In this document: positions 31,588 to 44,383 of the stretch, piece by piece | Numbering within the stretch: the stretch's first letter is position 1 | How the letters are laid out: every line of letters begins with the position of its first letter | From: Pascua guehoae | Taxonomy: Eukaryota; Basidiomycota; Tremellomycetes; Trichosporonales; Trichosporonaceae | Assembly (NCBI GenBank): GCA_001600415.1 | Contig: BCJX01000004.1 | Coordinates: forward strand, 763,689-827,688 | Direction of reading: 5' to 3' | Length of the DNA: 64,000 bases | The notes under the pieces: generated by a model | The model's database searches: none | Seen by the model: the letters and a program-made list of their open reading frames with translations, nothing else | Told to the model about the DNA's origin: nothing | Program-made: the position numbers and the translations under genes

Positions 31588-33924
31588 ATGGTCAAGTACA
31601 TTCTTGTCGCTGGTGGTGTCATCTCGTGAGTGGGCGGAGCAGACCTTGGCTACGATGACTGGGAGCTAACACCAACAGCGGTATCGGCAAGGGCGTTATC
31701 GGTACGTCGAGCTCTAGCAGGCGCTTTACCAGGTTTAGAGAATCGCTACGATGCCTACCTTGTGGTGTTATGCTGACACCGCGTCTCGTTTCATTAACCT
31801 ACAAATACACACCGCACCTTGTTCCGACATTTCTTGCTCTCCCATTCGCGCGCCGATCATACAGCCTCGAGCACTGGCCTCCTCTTGAAGACGGCCGGTT
31901 ACAAGGTGACGTCGATCAAGATTGACCCGTACATGAACATCGATGCCGGAACTATGGCTCCGACTGAGCACGGTGCGTGTGTGCCTGTTGACAAGAAGGC
32001 CATTGCCGACGGAACGCTGGCCTGCCTCTCTCCCATCTTGCTGACGCTCAGGTGAGGTGTACGTGCTGAACGACGGTGGCGAGACCGACCTCGACCTGGG
32101 GAACTACGAGCGTTACTTGAACGTGTCGCTCGGGCGCGACAACAACGTCACCACCGGCAAGGTGTACCAGCACGTCATCGAGCGCGAGCGCAGGGGTGAC
32201 TACCTCGGCAAGACCGTCCAGATTGTGCCCCACCTCACGAATGCAATCCAGGACTGGGTTGAGCGTGTGTCCAAGACGCCAGTCGACGAGACGGGCGAGG
32301 AGCCTGATGTCTGCATCATCGAGCTCGGCGGCACTGTCGGAGACATTGAGTCTGCGCCGTTCGTCGAGGCGATGCGCCAGTTCCAGTTCCGTGTCGGCCA
32401 CGACAACTTTGCCCTCATCTACGTCTCGCTCATCCCCGTCATTGGCGGCGAGCAGAAGACCAAGCCCACGCAGGCGGGTATCCGTGACCTGCGCGGCTTG
32501 GGTCTCATCCCCGACTTTATCGCGTGCCGTTGCGAGCAGCCTCTCCTCCCCGCCACGACCGACAAGGTCGCCATGTTCTGTCACGTCTCGCCCAAGCAGG
32601 TGCTGGGCGTCCACAACGTCGAGTCGACGTACCACGTTCCCCTCCTCCTCCGCGACCAGAGCCTCATCGAGTTCCTCCAGAAGCGCCTCGACATGTCCAC
32701 CATTTCTGTCAGCCCCGAGAACAAGCAAAAGGGCCAGGACCTCTTCAAGCGCTGGAGGGATATGTGCATCAACTCGGAGCGCCTGTACGACACTGTCCAG
32801 ATTGTTCTGGTCGGCAAGTACACGACCCTCGAGGACTCGTACATGAGCGTCGTCAAGTCGCTCGAGCACGCGTCGATGAAGTGTGGCCGCAAGCTGGAGC
32901 TCAAGGTGAGCCCTGCCGAAGTGACTGTGTGCTGACGTACAAGTGGGTCGACTCGTCGGACCTCGAGCCCCAGACCGAGCTCGACAACCCAGTCCGCTAC
33001 CACGACGCGTGGCGTGACGTCTGCTCTGCAAAGTGAGTCAGCTGGCCAGTGATTTTGTCACGTTAGCTGACAAACAGGGGTATTATTGTTCCTGGTGGCT
33101 TTGGTGTGCGTGGTACGGAGGGCATGATTGCGGCGGTCAAGTGGGCGCGTGAGCAAAAGGTGCCATTCTTGGGTATCTGTCTCGGTTTCCAGGTGGCCGT
33201 GATCGAGTGGGCGCGTAACGTGTGTGGGCTCAAGCACGCCAACTCTGCCGAGCTGTCCAAGACGACTCCCCACCCCGTCATCTGTTTTATGCCCGAGATC
33301 TCCAAGACGCACCTTGGCGGAACGATGCGTCTCGGTCTTCGTCCTACCATTTTCGAGCCCGGAACGGAGAAGAGCAAGTTGCGCCGGCTGTACGGCGGCG
33401 GCAGCGTCGCGTGGGAGCGCCACAGGCACCGTTACGAAGTGGAGCCCAAGTACGTTGACGAGCTCGAGGCGGCCGGCAACCTTCGGTTCACGGGCAAGGA
33501 CGAGCGCGGTGAGCGCATGCAGATGCTTGAGCTCGAGTCGCACCCCTTCTTTGTCGGTCTCCAGGCCCACCCCGAGTTCTGCTCGCGTCCCCTCAACCCA
33601 TCCCCGCCCTTCCTCGGCCTCATTGCCGCCGCGTGCGGTGGCGAGGTGCTCAACGACGTCCTCGCCGCCTCGGAGAAGAGCTATGTCGCGCCCCACCCCG
33701 AGAGCGCAAAGGTCGTCCCGGCCTCGGAGGCCGTGACCGAGAGTGCAAAGCGCCGCAGCCAAACCGTCGCCGGCGTCCGTGTCGCGGGCGACGAGACCTC
33801 GACCCCCAAGCCAAAGGAGCACCCCAAGCCCAAGAAGGGCGAGCACAAGGTCAACGGCAAGGTCGCCGATGACGAGGTTGCGCAGCTGGCGGACAAGGTC
33901 GACAAGGTTGCCGTTAAGGCCTAG
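31588..33924 (+). CDS. URA7: CTP synthase
   Basis: This cytosolic enzyme converts UTP to CTP using ATP and glutamine, the last step of pyrimidine nucleotide synthesis, and forms filaments in many species. Six exons (31588-31625, 31679-31701, 31865-31972, 32052-32905, 32944-33032, 33078-33924) total 1959 bases, giving 652 residues. The synthetase domain starts [19 protein letters not shown] and has [22 protein letters not shown] and the KTKPTQ segment. The class I glutamine amidotransferase domain has the nucleophile in FLGICLGFQ and the His/Glu pair in QAHPEF. The C-terminus is a Lys/Pro/Val-rich extension of about 80 residues, common in fungal enzymes. The start is fixed by the conserved first residues. 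Confidence 0.97.
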
Positions 33925-34472
33925 GCCCGGGGGCGTAGGCTTAAAAAAGTCCTATGCCTCGCGCTCGTCGTCTGCTTTGTGTGGCTGCGGCACAAAATGC
34001 AGACTCCAGACTGACGGAGGCGCGGGCTGGGCACCAGAGCTGGGGCCAGAGCTAGGATAGCCGAGGTCGTATAGTGATAGATGTATCGCATGTTCACGAC
34101 GTGTTGCTGCGGATGTGGTCTCGGCGTCAGGTTGGTGAGTGTCACTTGGTTAGGTCGTGCAGGGCGTGGTTCAGCCTGCGAGGATGCGGGAGGCGTTGTG
34201 CACGGGGCACCACGCAAAGTTAACCACAATCCGCTACTGCACACCGTGTTGCTTTGTGTCGTTCGGAAAGGATTTGCGCGTGGGAACAAAAGACATGACA
34301 TGCGGCGGCGGCACTACCACTGACCGACGGGTTGCCGCTCGCCCAGGCCCATCGCTGGTGCGGAATGAAACTTATTGGAACATAAATGTACATATCGTGC
34401 GGTACATACTGATCCGTCTCTTTCGGCAGCGGGAGACAACGGATGAGCGGGGTGGCGTGGACAGGTCGCAGA
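33925..34472. other. Convergent intergenic region
   Basis: This lies between the 3' ends of the CTP synthase and SUMO genes. Nothing further was recognised. Confidence 0.5.
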
Positions 34473-35329
34473 TTATACGGAGCCGCCGACCTCTGCGGTG
34501 TTAGTTGGAGTCGAGGCAGGTGTCATGTGGATGATGTGCGAGGCCGGGTGATAGGGGCCAGAGGCGGGAAGTGAGGCACGCGTTGTCTGCGCGGGATGCG
34601 CCGCACGACCGCCACGAGTCGGGGCGACGCCTTGCGAGGGCAAAGAGCCCAAGGAAGGAGAGGGAAAGCGAGTAAAGTGTGAGGAAAGCCGAGCAGGGTG
34701 ACGCCAGCGGGGACCTTCCCTTCACAATCACCCCGATTCGGGGGTCTCCCGCTCGATGGCTCAGGACCAACACTCACGCTCCAAAAGGACGTCAAGGACG
34801 TCGCCATCCTCGAGGTCAAGGTCCTCAGCCGTTGTATTGTCCTTAATACGCTCGCCGTCAAACAGGAGGCTGAGGTTAGCGTCGAGAGTTGAGAGAGTCC
34901 GCCCACAGTGCACCAACACTCACCGAATCGCCTGCTGGTCTTGGCCGACGCGGTCCGCGTACGCCGTCTGCCGTCAGTTAGTTACCCATAGCCAAGAGCT
35001 CACCTTGAGCTTGGACAGCTTGGTGGTCTTCTTGATCTTGAAGAACACCTCGGCGCCGTCGGTCGCGCGAATCTTGATGTTCAGCGTATTGTCTGTTCGT
35101 CAGCTAGAGGTCGAGGAGTGGTGACGGTAGCGAAGTTGACGCGACAGCGACGGCGGGTGGCAAGTGGCGAGTGAGGCGGTTTCTGGACACCTTTCACTGG
35201 AAAGGAAGGCGAGGATGCTTGTTACATTGTGTTGTCCACGCCATTCCCCAAACACATGTTGAGGGAAGACTCACCGTCCGCGGCCTTGGGCTTGACGTCA
35301 GCTGGGGGAGGGGAACCGGCGTCGGACAT
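34473..35329 (-). CDS. SMT3: SUMO precursor
   Basis: This small ubiquitin-like modifier is attached to lysines of nuclear proteins. Five exons (the first from 35329, the last only 20 nt at 34492-34473) total 300 bases, giving 99 residues. The N-terminus is Pro/Lys/Asp-rich and flexible. The ubiquitin fold starts NTLNIKIRATDGAEVFFKIK and continues KTTKLSKLKTAYADRVGQDQ, then LLFDGERIKDNTTAEDLDLE. The last exon supplies QVGGSV, giving LLEQVGG with a two-residue tail that the SUMO protease must remove. The 285-nt last intron ends in an ideal ACTAAC branch site and CGCAG. Reading without this exon would give a protein lacking the diglycine. No other model gives the conserved C-terminus. Confidence 0.93.
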
Positions 35330-36714
35330 TGTGCTTTTGGTGAGTGGATCGGTGAGGGAGCAAGTAGAGGTAGTGGGTGCCGAGAGGTGGGTGGCGAATG
35401 GAACAACGTTGACAACAATGGAGCGGCGAGTCGGGGGTCACAATCAAACAGACATCCGGGGCATCCGCCATGCAGCCATATCCATCCATGGGCATGGCCA
35501 TGGTTGACAGGATGCGTCTCATCACGCTGCATGTTGGTCACAACAGCCACAGAGCCACGCGCCGCACGCGCGTCTAACCCCGAAATCTCCGGCCACGCGT
35601 CTCGACGGAACCATTTTTGGGCGGCGTGGTTTCCATGCGACAGTCAGTCTGCAGTCAGTAGTCAGGTCCATCATGCCTTGGGCCTTGCAGGCATGTAGGG
35701 CAGGGTCAACCCACGAGCCCCGCACGAACCCTACCCAACCTTCCTGGCTGCAGGCTGGGTGTGTTCTCCGCCATTTGCAGGCATGCAGGCCGCAGGTCCT
35801 GGCTGTGTCATTGTTCTCGGACATCCGACGTCGAGTGGCCACAACCACCACCACCATCCACTACCACCACCACCCACCACCACCACTACCACCAACCACT
35901 GCACCACCCTTCCCTCGTCGTACCGCTGCCACTCGCCATTCCCTCCACACCCACCCCATTACTCCCGGCATCCGGTCCCCTTCCCATTCGGACCACCCAC
36001 AACTAGTTGCCTATTACTACCCTACCCACTGCTCTGCGTGCGCGCTGCTTGTGCACCGCACCGATCCCCGCATCCGGTTTCCCGATCGGCGCGGCTTCGG
36101 TCTCGGCCTAGAACGCGTTCATCCGACCGCCGGACACCACACCTCATATTCGTGTGCGTGCACCAGCGCGTCGCTAAACCAAAATACCAGCCGCTTACCA
36201 GCAACTTCATTTGGGCTGGATAACATTGTAGGACACTCCGAGTGTCTTGGACGACGACTCACCTGAGTCTTCCCTTACACTACTCGCCACTGTCGTGCGC
36301 GCAGTGAACATTAACCAAGGACCTGGACATTGGGGGTACGTCACGTCACCGGCCACTCGTTCGCCGCTCTCAACGCTCACCACCTCCACCTCCACTTGCC
36401 ATCGGCGATCTTTGGCCATCACCACCCCGATACTCCCCTCATCCCCCACCATCCCCGCCACTTCACTGCCCGATACTGCGCTCTACTGCCCCCGCCGCCG
36501 CCGCCTCCGATCCCGAACTCATTCCCGATCGGATGGATCGTCGACACTTGCTACCACTACGATCCCCCCACTTCCCACTCCTTCGCGCTGCCCACTGCTG
36601 TCGCCATCATACTCAACTGCTCTGTCCTATGTCTTCCCTGTTGCACCTGGCCCTGCTTCATTGACCTTGTTCTCCTGGGCACCCGCCGATTGCCACCACA
36701 CAGGCTAGGATAGG
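35330..36714. other. Divergent promoter region with CAC/CCA microsatellite
   Basis: This separates the SUMO start from the PHD-finger gene. It includes a CCA/CCACCA-type repeat at about 35840-35905 and long C/T-rich sequence up to 36700. Several frames exist because of low complexity, but none is convincing. Confidence 0.5.
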
Positions 36715-39700
36715 ATGCCCCGCCGCGGCCCGCCTCCCCAACCACTCGTTGTGGGCCCTCCGCCCCCACCCTCGCCAATCGTCCAAAAGCTAAGGCAGGA
36801 CTGGCGATGGGCTGGTATTTCCCAGTTCATCTATACGTTTGCGGACGCGTTCGGCCTCGTCGACTGGGACATCGAGGTGGGTTGCGTTTACACAAGCCTG
36901 CGCATCTGTACTGACGCCAACTTTCTCGTCGCGGCATGCACCCGTCCGCCACTTGTCCTCTCCAATGTAACTAACTCTCCTTGCCTCATCCAGAACTTGG
37001 AAAGGGATTTTGATGGCTCGGAAGGCCAGCTCATCCCCGACCTCATTGCCAAGCTCCTCGTCGCACTCACCTGGAACAGACAGATCAAGTACGTCTGGTA
37101 TTGTTCTCATACCAAGCACCAAGCTGACTGCTGTAGCAAGGGAAACGCGTTCGAGAACTTGAGGAAACAGTACCTCAAGCGTGATGAAAAACGTAGTCCG
37201 CTTGGCACGCTCGAGGAGCCTGTCGAGTGGGAAACTCTCGGCCTGAGCCAGAAGGTCGAGATCCTCTGGCAGCTGTGCGAGTGGCAGCTCGAACAACCTG
37301 CACGCTTCCGCTCTCTCCTTCCAACCGAAGAAGAAGCAACGTCATGGGTGGGTGCAGCCTTGCTATGTCGTTTCAGAGCTGACCAACAGCGTGTCGACCC
37401 AATAGGTTGGGATAAGACGGGCAATACGTATTTTCTTTTTGATGGTGGGTCCCTGCCAAGAGTCAGTCACTAACCCACGCAGACAACCGTCTCTGGATCC
37501 AGCGCGTGCCTCCTCCCCCTCCCCGACCACCCAAAAAGACCTCGGCGAAATCAAAGCGCGCCCAGCATGCTTTACAACGGTCTCGGCCTAAGCCTAAGAA
37601 GACCCCCAAGAAGAAGGAACCTCGACCCGCGCGTGATGACGCTACGCCTCCTCCCAAACCTTCAGAGCTAGAGGTTGTCTCTGGCCCACGGAAACGGACG
37701 CAGGTTCAGTTCTACGGCAATGTCACTCCTACTGTCGACGCGCTCAAGCGTGGTGGGCGGAGCGAACCGACACCTCACTCGGAGCGCTCGGAGCGCTCCA
37801 CACGCTCGACACGCAGCTCGGCACGGAAAGCATCTGCGACCACGCCATCGAAACCCGACCCCAGAACCGCCCCTTCCCTCTCCCTCTCCCCTTCGAAACC
37901 TCCACCCCCTCTTCCGCGCGGCACTCGGGTCAGCCGACGCCTACGCAACCTCGATGATGAATGGCAGCAGATTCCAGACGAGTGGCTGACTCCCAACGCG
38001 AAGAAGAGCTCTGCAGGCAATGACGGCGACGACAGCGACCTCAGCGAGCTGACCGACGAGGAGACACATCAGGCTGTCATGAGACGGCTTTCTGGTGTAA
38101 CAGATGTCATGGTGAGTCCGGCACCATATGTGATGGCACGCAGAGCACTGACTTTCAGCCACCAGCTCCTGACCCGACCTCTAAGGAGTCACCGTTGTCC
38201 GAGCCGTCCGAACGTGGTCAGGAGGATAAGGACGCAGGGATCGAGGTGATGGATGAGCAGACGGTGAAGGAAGACGACGGGCAGGGGAAAGCCCAGGAGC
38301 AAGCCCAGGATGAGGAGCCAAAGCAGGAGGCCGAGGCCGAGGCAAAGGCGGAGGACGTGGGGGAAGCTGAGGAGGACAAGCAGAAGGACGACGTGGCAAT
38401 GATCGATGGCGGCGGCGCGTCCGCACCACCCAATACATCTGTCGCCACCGACGGACAACAAGCGGCCGCTACGGGTGATGCCGGGGAATCAGAGGAAGCG
38501 ACCACGTCTGCCGATGCCGGGGAGCAGCAATCGAAGGTTCTAACCGATGAGAAGAAGGCGACGAGCCCGGTACCCCAGCCCCAACACGAAGCCATGGAGG
38601 TCGACGAGCCCAAGGAAGTGGTCGGAGCCGCTGAGGACACTGCTGAGATTGTGACGGACGTGGCCGCAGTGGACGGCAAGGAGGACGTCGAGATGGACAC
38701 CAAGGAGGAAGCCGAGGTGGACGCCAAAGAAGACGCAAAGTCGGTGGCTAAGGACGGCGTCGAGGTAGACGTCAAGGAGGATGCCGAAGCACCAAAGGAC
38801 GACGATGCAGCCGATGCTGATGGCGAACAGTCGGATGCGGAGGACACTCTGGAGACTGATGAGGTTAAACTCGCCGCAAAGGCGGCCACAAAGCTCCCGG
38901 AGGGCTTTATCGAATGGGAAGCTGTGCGTTAAACTTTACATTCCCAATGGCCACTAACGCTCAGGTGTGCGTCACGTTACACGACTGGCAGACGTTCCCG
39001 GAACAATTTGCACACTCGAAGGATCCTGATGAAAAGGCGTTGTATCAGCTCCTGGTGGAGGATATCGCGCCACAGATCATCGAGGTCCTCGAAGCGAAAG
39101 AGAAGGAACGCATCAAGCAGGAGGCCATCAACAACCGCAAACGCTCCTCCCGTATCGCGATGCGCGAACTCGAGCGTGAGGAGAGTGCCAGGCGTGAGGC
39201 GGCACAGCGTGAGATGGAGGAGAGGATGGAAAGGTCACGGTTAGAAGAGGAACGCAAGGCAAAGGAAGCGGCCGATGCGCGTGCCAAAGAAGAGGCACGT
39301 CAGGAACGCCTTCGCGAGCGCGAGGAACGGATCGCCGCACGAGAACGTGCGCTCCACGCCAAGCTGGAAGCCGAGGAGCGGGAACGGGAGAAGCGAGAAC
39401 GTCGCCGTGACCGGCGAAAGCGTCGGCGTGACGGCGAGGAAGTCTCGTCCTCGTCAGAGGATGAGGACGCCACATCACGCCACGAAACTCGCGCAGGCAC
39501 ACGCAATGGTACCCCTGCAAAAAACGGTTCCAGCACGCCAAAAGACGGTTCGTGGGAGCTTCGCTGCGAGGTGTGCGGCAAGCAGGGGTGGGATCTGGTG
39601 AGTATCGGCTCGGTACACTTTGACGAGGGCAGGACTGATGATGTTCCAGTCGGACGACGAAGACCAGGACGTCGTCTGCTGCGACGTCTGTTCTCGCTGG

Positions 39701-40852
39701 CAGCATGTTCAGTGCCACGACAAGCAAGACAAGGCTGCAGGCCGCCGGTTGCGTGACTGGGACAAGGTCGACTTTGTGTGCTTGGAGTGTGGTCCACGTG
39801 CATCGAAGCGGGCACGCGTCGAACCTGCAGTGGCAAATGGCAATGGCAATGGGTACGCGCACGCGCTGGTACACCCTCTGTCCACCCCCCGGCAACCTCA
39901 TGTGCAGGCTCAACATCCTCAGTTGCATCAGCCTGGACCATACTATCCATCCACCCACGTCTCTCCGCAGCACGCGTACCAGCCTCCGCTCCCGCATTCG
40001 TCACCGCAAGCACATCCGGCGCACTCGCCACCCCAAGTGCATTCCAACGGCCAGATTGCCACGCCTTACGCCGGCTCGCCTGTCCCACCCCGGACGCAGG
40101 CGTACCCAGGGCCGCCTGCGCAGGCTCAAGCGTATGTGGTGCAGCATGGTGCGAACGGGTATCCGTCAGTGCAAGCGGGCCATTCCGTTCACCAGGGTCA
40201 CCCAGGGGTGCACGGCCATCCAGGTTACGCGCAACATCAGCAATACGCCGTGTCGTACCAGCAGCAACCGTCGCATGCAGCACACGTGCCACATGCGGGC
40301 CAGTACCCTTCCCCGCACCCACAATACGCGCATCCTCAACAGCACGCCGCTACATCTTATGGGCAACCCCAACTCGTTGGTCAGCCGGTCCATCCTGCGC
40401 ATGCCCAGGTGTCGCCATACCAGCAGGCTGTCCACCACTCTCCACCCCCCGCAAACCCTCGTCCCTTCCCGGGCCATGATCAATACGCCGTTGCCCACCC
40501 GCAGTACATCGGAGTGAGCGATGGACCACCAGAATACCGAGGCCATGTGGCAGAGCATCCGCACATAGCGCATCGTGTAGGTCAACATGTGTCCCCTTAC
40601 CAATCACCACCCTCCCTGCATGCGTCAGTATCACCACAGAAGGCCCCGCAACGACTTTCAGCGTCTGCGTCCCCGCAGAAGATTCCACAGCGCCTCTCGA
40701 CGTCGGCATCTCCACAGAAGATGGCGCAGCATCCTCAACTACCGCCCATCTACCCCCCACATGAGCAGAACCTCCTCCCTCCACCAGCACAGGCACCACA
40801 GGCAACAGCGGCCGCGCATGAACCGCAGCCTGGGGAACGACGTGCCGATTAG
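36715..40852 (+). CDS. WHIM/PHD-finger chromatin protein (RSF1/CECR2-like)
   Basis: Eight exons sum to 3753 bases, giving 1250 residues. The N-terminus has a DDT/WHIM-like helical region: QDWRWAGISQFIYTFADAFG, LIPDLIAKLLVALTWNRQI and VEILWQLCEWQLEQ, then IGWDKTGNTYFLFDDNRLWI, which matches the WHIM element that contacts ISWI-type remodelers. A basic Lys/Pro/Ser/Arg region and an acidic Glu/Asp/Ala/Val-rich region follow, then a long charged helix (about residues 740-860). A PHD finger (CEVCGKQGWDL...CCDVCSRWQHVQC...FVCLECG) is interrupted by the last intron. The remaining 370 residues are His/Pro/Gln-rich with three 13-residue repeats of the type SASPQKxPQRLS near the end. The likely role is reading methylated histone tails within a remodeling complex; the complex itself is inference. 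Confidence 0.8.
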
Positions 40853-41064
40853 AGATCTAGGACCGTGCTGGTTACTCTACTGTTTGCTTTTATAGACCCT
40901 GTCATGCATGGCATAGTAGTCCGGGAAATGTTGATGTGTGGTTGGGAGATGTGAAATGTCGAGGTAATCTTGTAACTCGAAGTGGAAGTGGTCACATGAT
41001 TGTCTCCTTCGCTTCCGCCCGTGCAAGGATGACCAAGAAAGATATTGAAAGCCGACGCCAGAGG

Positions 41065-41353
41065 ACAGGTGCGACCGGAAAGTATTGAGACTGCCACGCT
41101 GAGCTCAGTCGCACGCTCGCAGGCCCTCGTACAGGAAATGCAGGAACACCTACGGACCGCCGTCTCCCACCCTTGTCTTGATACGAATCGTCGTCCCTGA
41201 TGCACATGGTGGAGAACAGTACAATTGCTTGACCACGATATGGTAGAAGTTACTCTGATGCACTGCTTCTACTCGTACCATTGAATTGGTGCAGAGAGTG
41301 TCCGCGCGATCGAGCTCAATGTGGCAGTCTCTATACTTTCCCGTCGCCCCTGT
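41065..41353. repeat. Inverted-repeat element with 42-bp arms
   Basis: The arms 41065-41106 and 41312-41353 match as reverse complements at 37 of 42 positions, around a 205-base spacer. A third copy of the arm (35 of 42 positions against the first) occurs alone at 51009-51050. This is consistent with a MITE-like non-autonomous element family. Confidence 0.75.
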
Positions 41354-41395
41354 ACAGCCAGCAAGTATCAAGAATGAACCGAGAAAGGCAGGGAT

Positions 41396-41470
41396 GCCGA
41401 GGCATACAGATGCTGAGCTCCTGCAGATGTGCAGACGTTGCAAGAGCCGGTCAGTCTGGCCTTGGGCCAC
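41396..41470 (+). repeat. Block shared with the 20.8-kb hairpin
   Basis: This block resembles the reverse complement of 20817-20890. The shared landmark is GAGGCAT-CAGATG-TGAGCT-CTGC followed by GCAGAC. Both copies lie next to inverted repeats. Confidence 0.6.
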
Positions 41471-41861
41471 TTATCCTTTAGACTGTTGTAGTGATTCGTT
41501 CGCTCGACCGCGTGGCTCGGTCGGTTGGGTGCTCGGTCGGTCGATCAGACAGACCCTCACTGAACCTCAATCTACTTTTCAATTTGTACCTCCCTTCATG
41601 CAAACACGTTCGCCTCGCTTCTACAACATAGACACCCTCAATGGAACAAGTCACGAGACGCGGGGTAGAGGTCCGAGCGACGGAGAGTGAACAAGCCCAT
41701 CCAGCTGTACCAAGTTGGACGCTGGAGGCACGAACCATTTGGGTGACGTCACATGGCTGCAATAATGTCCACCAAATGCCAGCTTGCCTCTTCACCCTTC
41801 GTCTTCATCACCTTCACTCTCTATCCCCTCAACACCGACCACCTCCAATTGTCTCTACGCA

Positions 41862-44383
41862 ATGGATGTGGGCGCACGCTCCCATGATCCCATATCGATT
41901 CTCGCCGAAGACATTCTTCTCGAAATCTTCGCCCCTCTCGACCTCGCGTCGCTCGACGCCGCATACTATGTCTCGCGCGAATGGCGCGCATTCTTCACCG
42001 CAAACGACCTGTGGAGGAAGCGATACCTGACCCTCCCCATTGATCCGCCTGAAAGGTGGCGAGTCCTCGGTCTTGCATTTGCGCGGGAGAGCGAGAGCAG
42101 TGGGCCGGGGCGAGATGGGCGGGGTGGTGGAGGCGGGCGGTCGAGGAAGGGTGCACGGGTCGAGGGAGGTGGCGGTGAACAACGGGTGAACTTTCGCGAG
42201 CTTTGTGAGTATCCGCATGTCTACACCGTCGTCTCCTTGAGTACTAACCAACAGGCATGCGCTTTGAGCGCACTGAACGCAACTGGTCTGCTGGCCGCAC
42301 GCGCCTCCTCACCACCGACCATCTGCCCCCAACGACAGACCTGTTCAACTTTCGCTTGCTCGGGTGTGATACGAGCGACGATTCCCTCGTCTACTTCATG
42401 CAGGAACAGTTCCCCGAGCAGAGCAACTGGCCACTGCCTGTTCTAATGTACACGCTGGACCGGAATACCCTCCTCCCCCGCGCTGTGTATCACTTTCCTC
42501 GACAGTTCCCCGAGGTCGATGCATTTTTGGGCAATGCGGGTGCGTACGCTTATGCCAACCCCCGTATGGCGGGGCCACACACAAACGGGACCCTTTTCAT
42601 GACTCGCTGGGCGGTGGATTTCTTTGGCATGCCTGTGCTACCTTCAGGGACGGGCAGGTCTGTTTGGGCTGCAGATATCGACCAAGGCGATAGCTGCAGC
42701 ATCGAGAGGAAGCCGATGGCGGATGTTGTGATTTCCGCCGCCACCCAGGACACCATGGCTTTCAGTCCCGATGACATGATGGACCAACAGCCTCATTCCG
42801 CCCAACCACTTTGGCCCGTTCTCGAGCAATCGCCAGCCCTCCCGCTCTCAACAGACGGTGACCTGTGGCTGCCGTATGTGGACGGAGCGGACACCCTGAG
42901 GCCCAACCCTGGCCTTGCGCATCTCGCAATCAAAGAAATGGGTCGACCCGAAGCATGTTTGTCATTCTGGTCTCCAGACCTCGCGGAAGAACGTGGCAAG
43001 ATTGACATGTACCTCACAGGTAGCCCTGTAAGTGCACCGAGAGTGGTCGAGGTGGGGGAGTTGGAATGGTGTAGCGAAGTCCAAGCCAGGCCAGGATTGA
43101 GCGATCGTCCGACTACAGTAGGGCCATGGCCCGCCGACGAATGAGTCATTACAACAGCTTGCGCGAGCAGAGTATTCCGTAACGGGATCCTCAGCGGATA
43201 ACTCGGTCTTCACGAATGGCGATCACCATGCTGGGGGAGCTGGGTAGTCGTCCATATGCCTCACCCACAGTGTTAAGCTTCCCACATGCTTGTCCCGTCA
43301 TTTTGTCAGGCAATTGGCTGACTTTTCAGTTTGGCGGGCACTTAACCCTAGCTTGCATCGACGATGACTATGCTATCGTCGCCGCCAATAGAGAGGTGCA
43401 CGTCTACGATAGGGCGTCTGGCGAACATGTCCTCACGTACCTTGTGGATCGCCCCGGTGGTAATCCTCAGTGGGACGTCGCAGGAGTAGCATGCAGCCTC
43501 CCGAATGAGCATCGCAAAGCGAGTCCCGAACAACCACCTGGGTCGGTCCTCGAGGTTACACTTGAGGGCATCTCGCCAGACGACCTGACGTACCGTGGGG
43601 TTGTCGATGAGTCCTTCTGGTCCTACCTTGCATATGAGGGAATGGGCAGATGCACTCTCATAAAGACGTGAGTAGGTTGAATACTATATCTCGCCCTTCT
43701 CTTGCCCTATTCCTTTCCATAGCATCCGTCACATTCATTCTATATTCTACATCCCGTGGCTCCGCATCTCTCTTCTTGGCTTACCGTTCCCCAGCCTCAC
43801 GATTGTCGGCACCACTCTCTATCTCGAGTGTGCAGACTCGGCGGTGATCATGATACCGCATTACAGAAATGTGTTCCGCACAGCCGCAGGGCAGCAACAA
43901 CAACAGCGTGCCGGATATGTGGCGTCTTGTGCATACATCTTTACCCATTCCGGTTCCTTTGCGTTTGCAGCTCATGGTCACAGGTTTATGATTGGAAGGG
44001 TTAGTACCTCATTTTCTGTGTGCAGATCTGGGACATGAATGCCAAGACTCACCACCCAGACCGATGTCATGTTCGTCTTTGACGTGGACACATTCCCACG
44101 CCTTCCCCTCGCGCCAGGGATCCCCGCTCCACAACTCACTGCACTCTCAATCATGGGCCACGCTGATGACCCGCGCTTGATGGCTGAGATGTCCCCACTT
44201 GGATTGAAAATGGATGCCCGAGCCATATACGAGGCGTATACCCTCCCAGACGACGAGCCCCAAATCATGCATGGAGGACTAAACCGGCGGCCCATTAGAA
44301 GTGAGGGGGCATGAGGAGAACGAGCTCAGCACTGACATGCAGATGCGCTCCGAGTCTGGTCATTCGACCATGCGAGCAAGTGA
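41862..44383 (+). CDS. F-box protein with propeller-like C-terminal segments
   Basis: The F-box is at residues 8-60: PISILAEDILLEIFAPLDLA, then SLDAAYYVSREWRAFFTAND and LWRKRY, indicating an SCF substrate receptor. Seven exons (41862-42204, 42255-43027, 43158-43178, 43330-43667, 43723-43999, 44060-44300, 44343-44383) give 677 residues in frame. Downstream stretches look like beta-propeller strands: GGHLTLACIDDDYAIVAANR then EVHVYDRASGEHVL, and ALRVWSFDHAS at the end. The third exon is only 21 nt and uses a GTAACG donor. The exon 5/6 junction could alternatively read RIWDMNAKTH. The 3' end could also extend, because GTGAGG at 44380 can act as a donor into an open frame reaching 44788. Confidence 0.68.

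Larger units (their letters stand above)
40853..41861. other. Intergenic region with dispersed repeat
   Basis: About 1 kb without a gene. It holds the inverted-repeat element at 41065-41353 and its associated block at 41396-41470. Confidence 0.5.

Noticed and set aside
32048..33031. 327-codon minus-strand frame opposite CTP synthase
   Set aside because: The plus strand is an unmistakable CTP synthase; codon bias creates the antisense frame.
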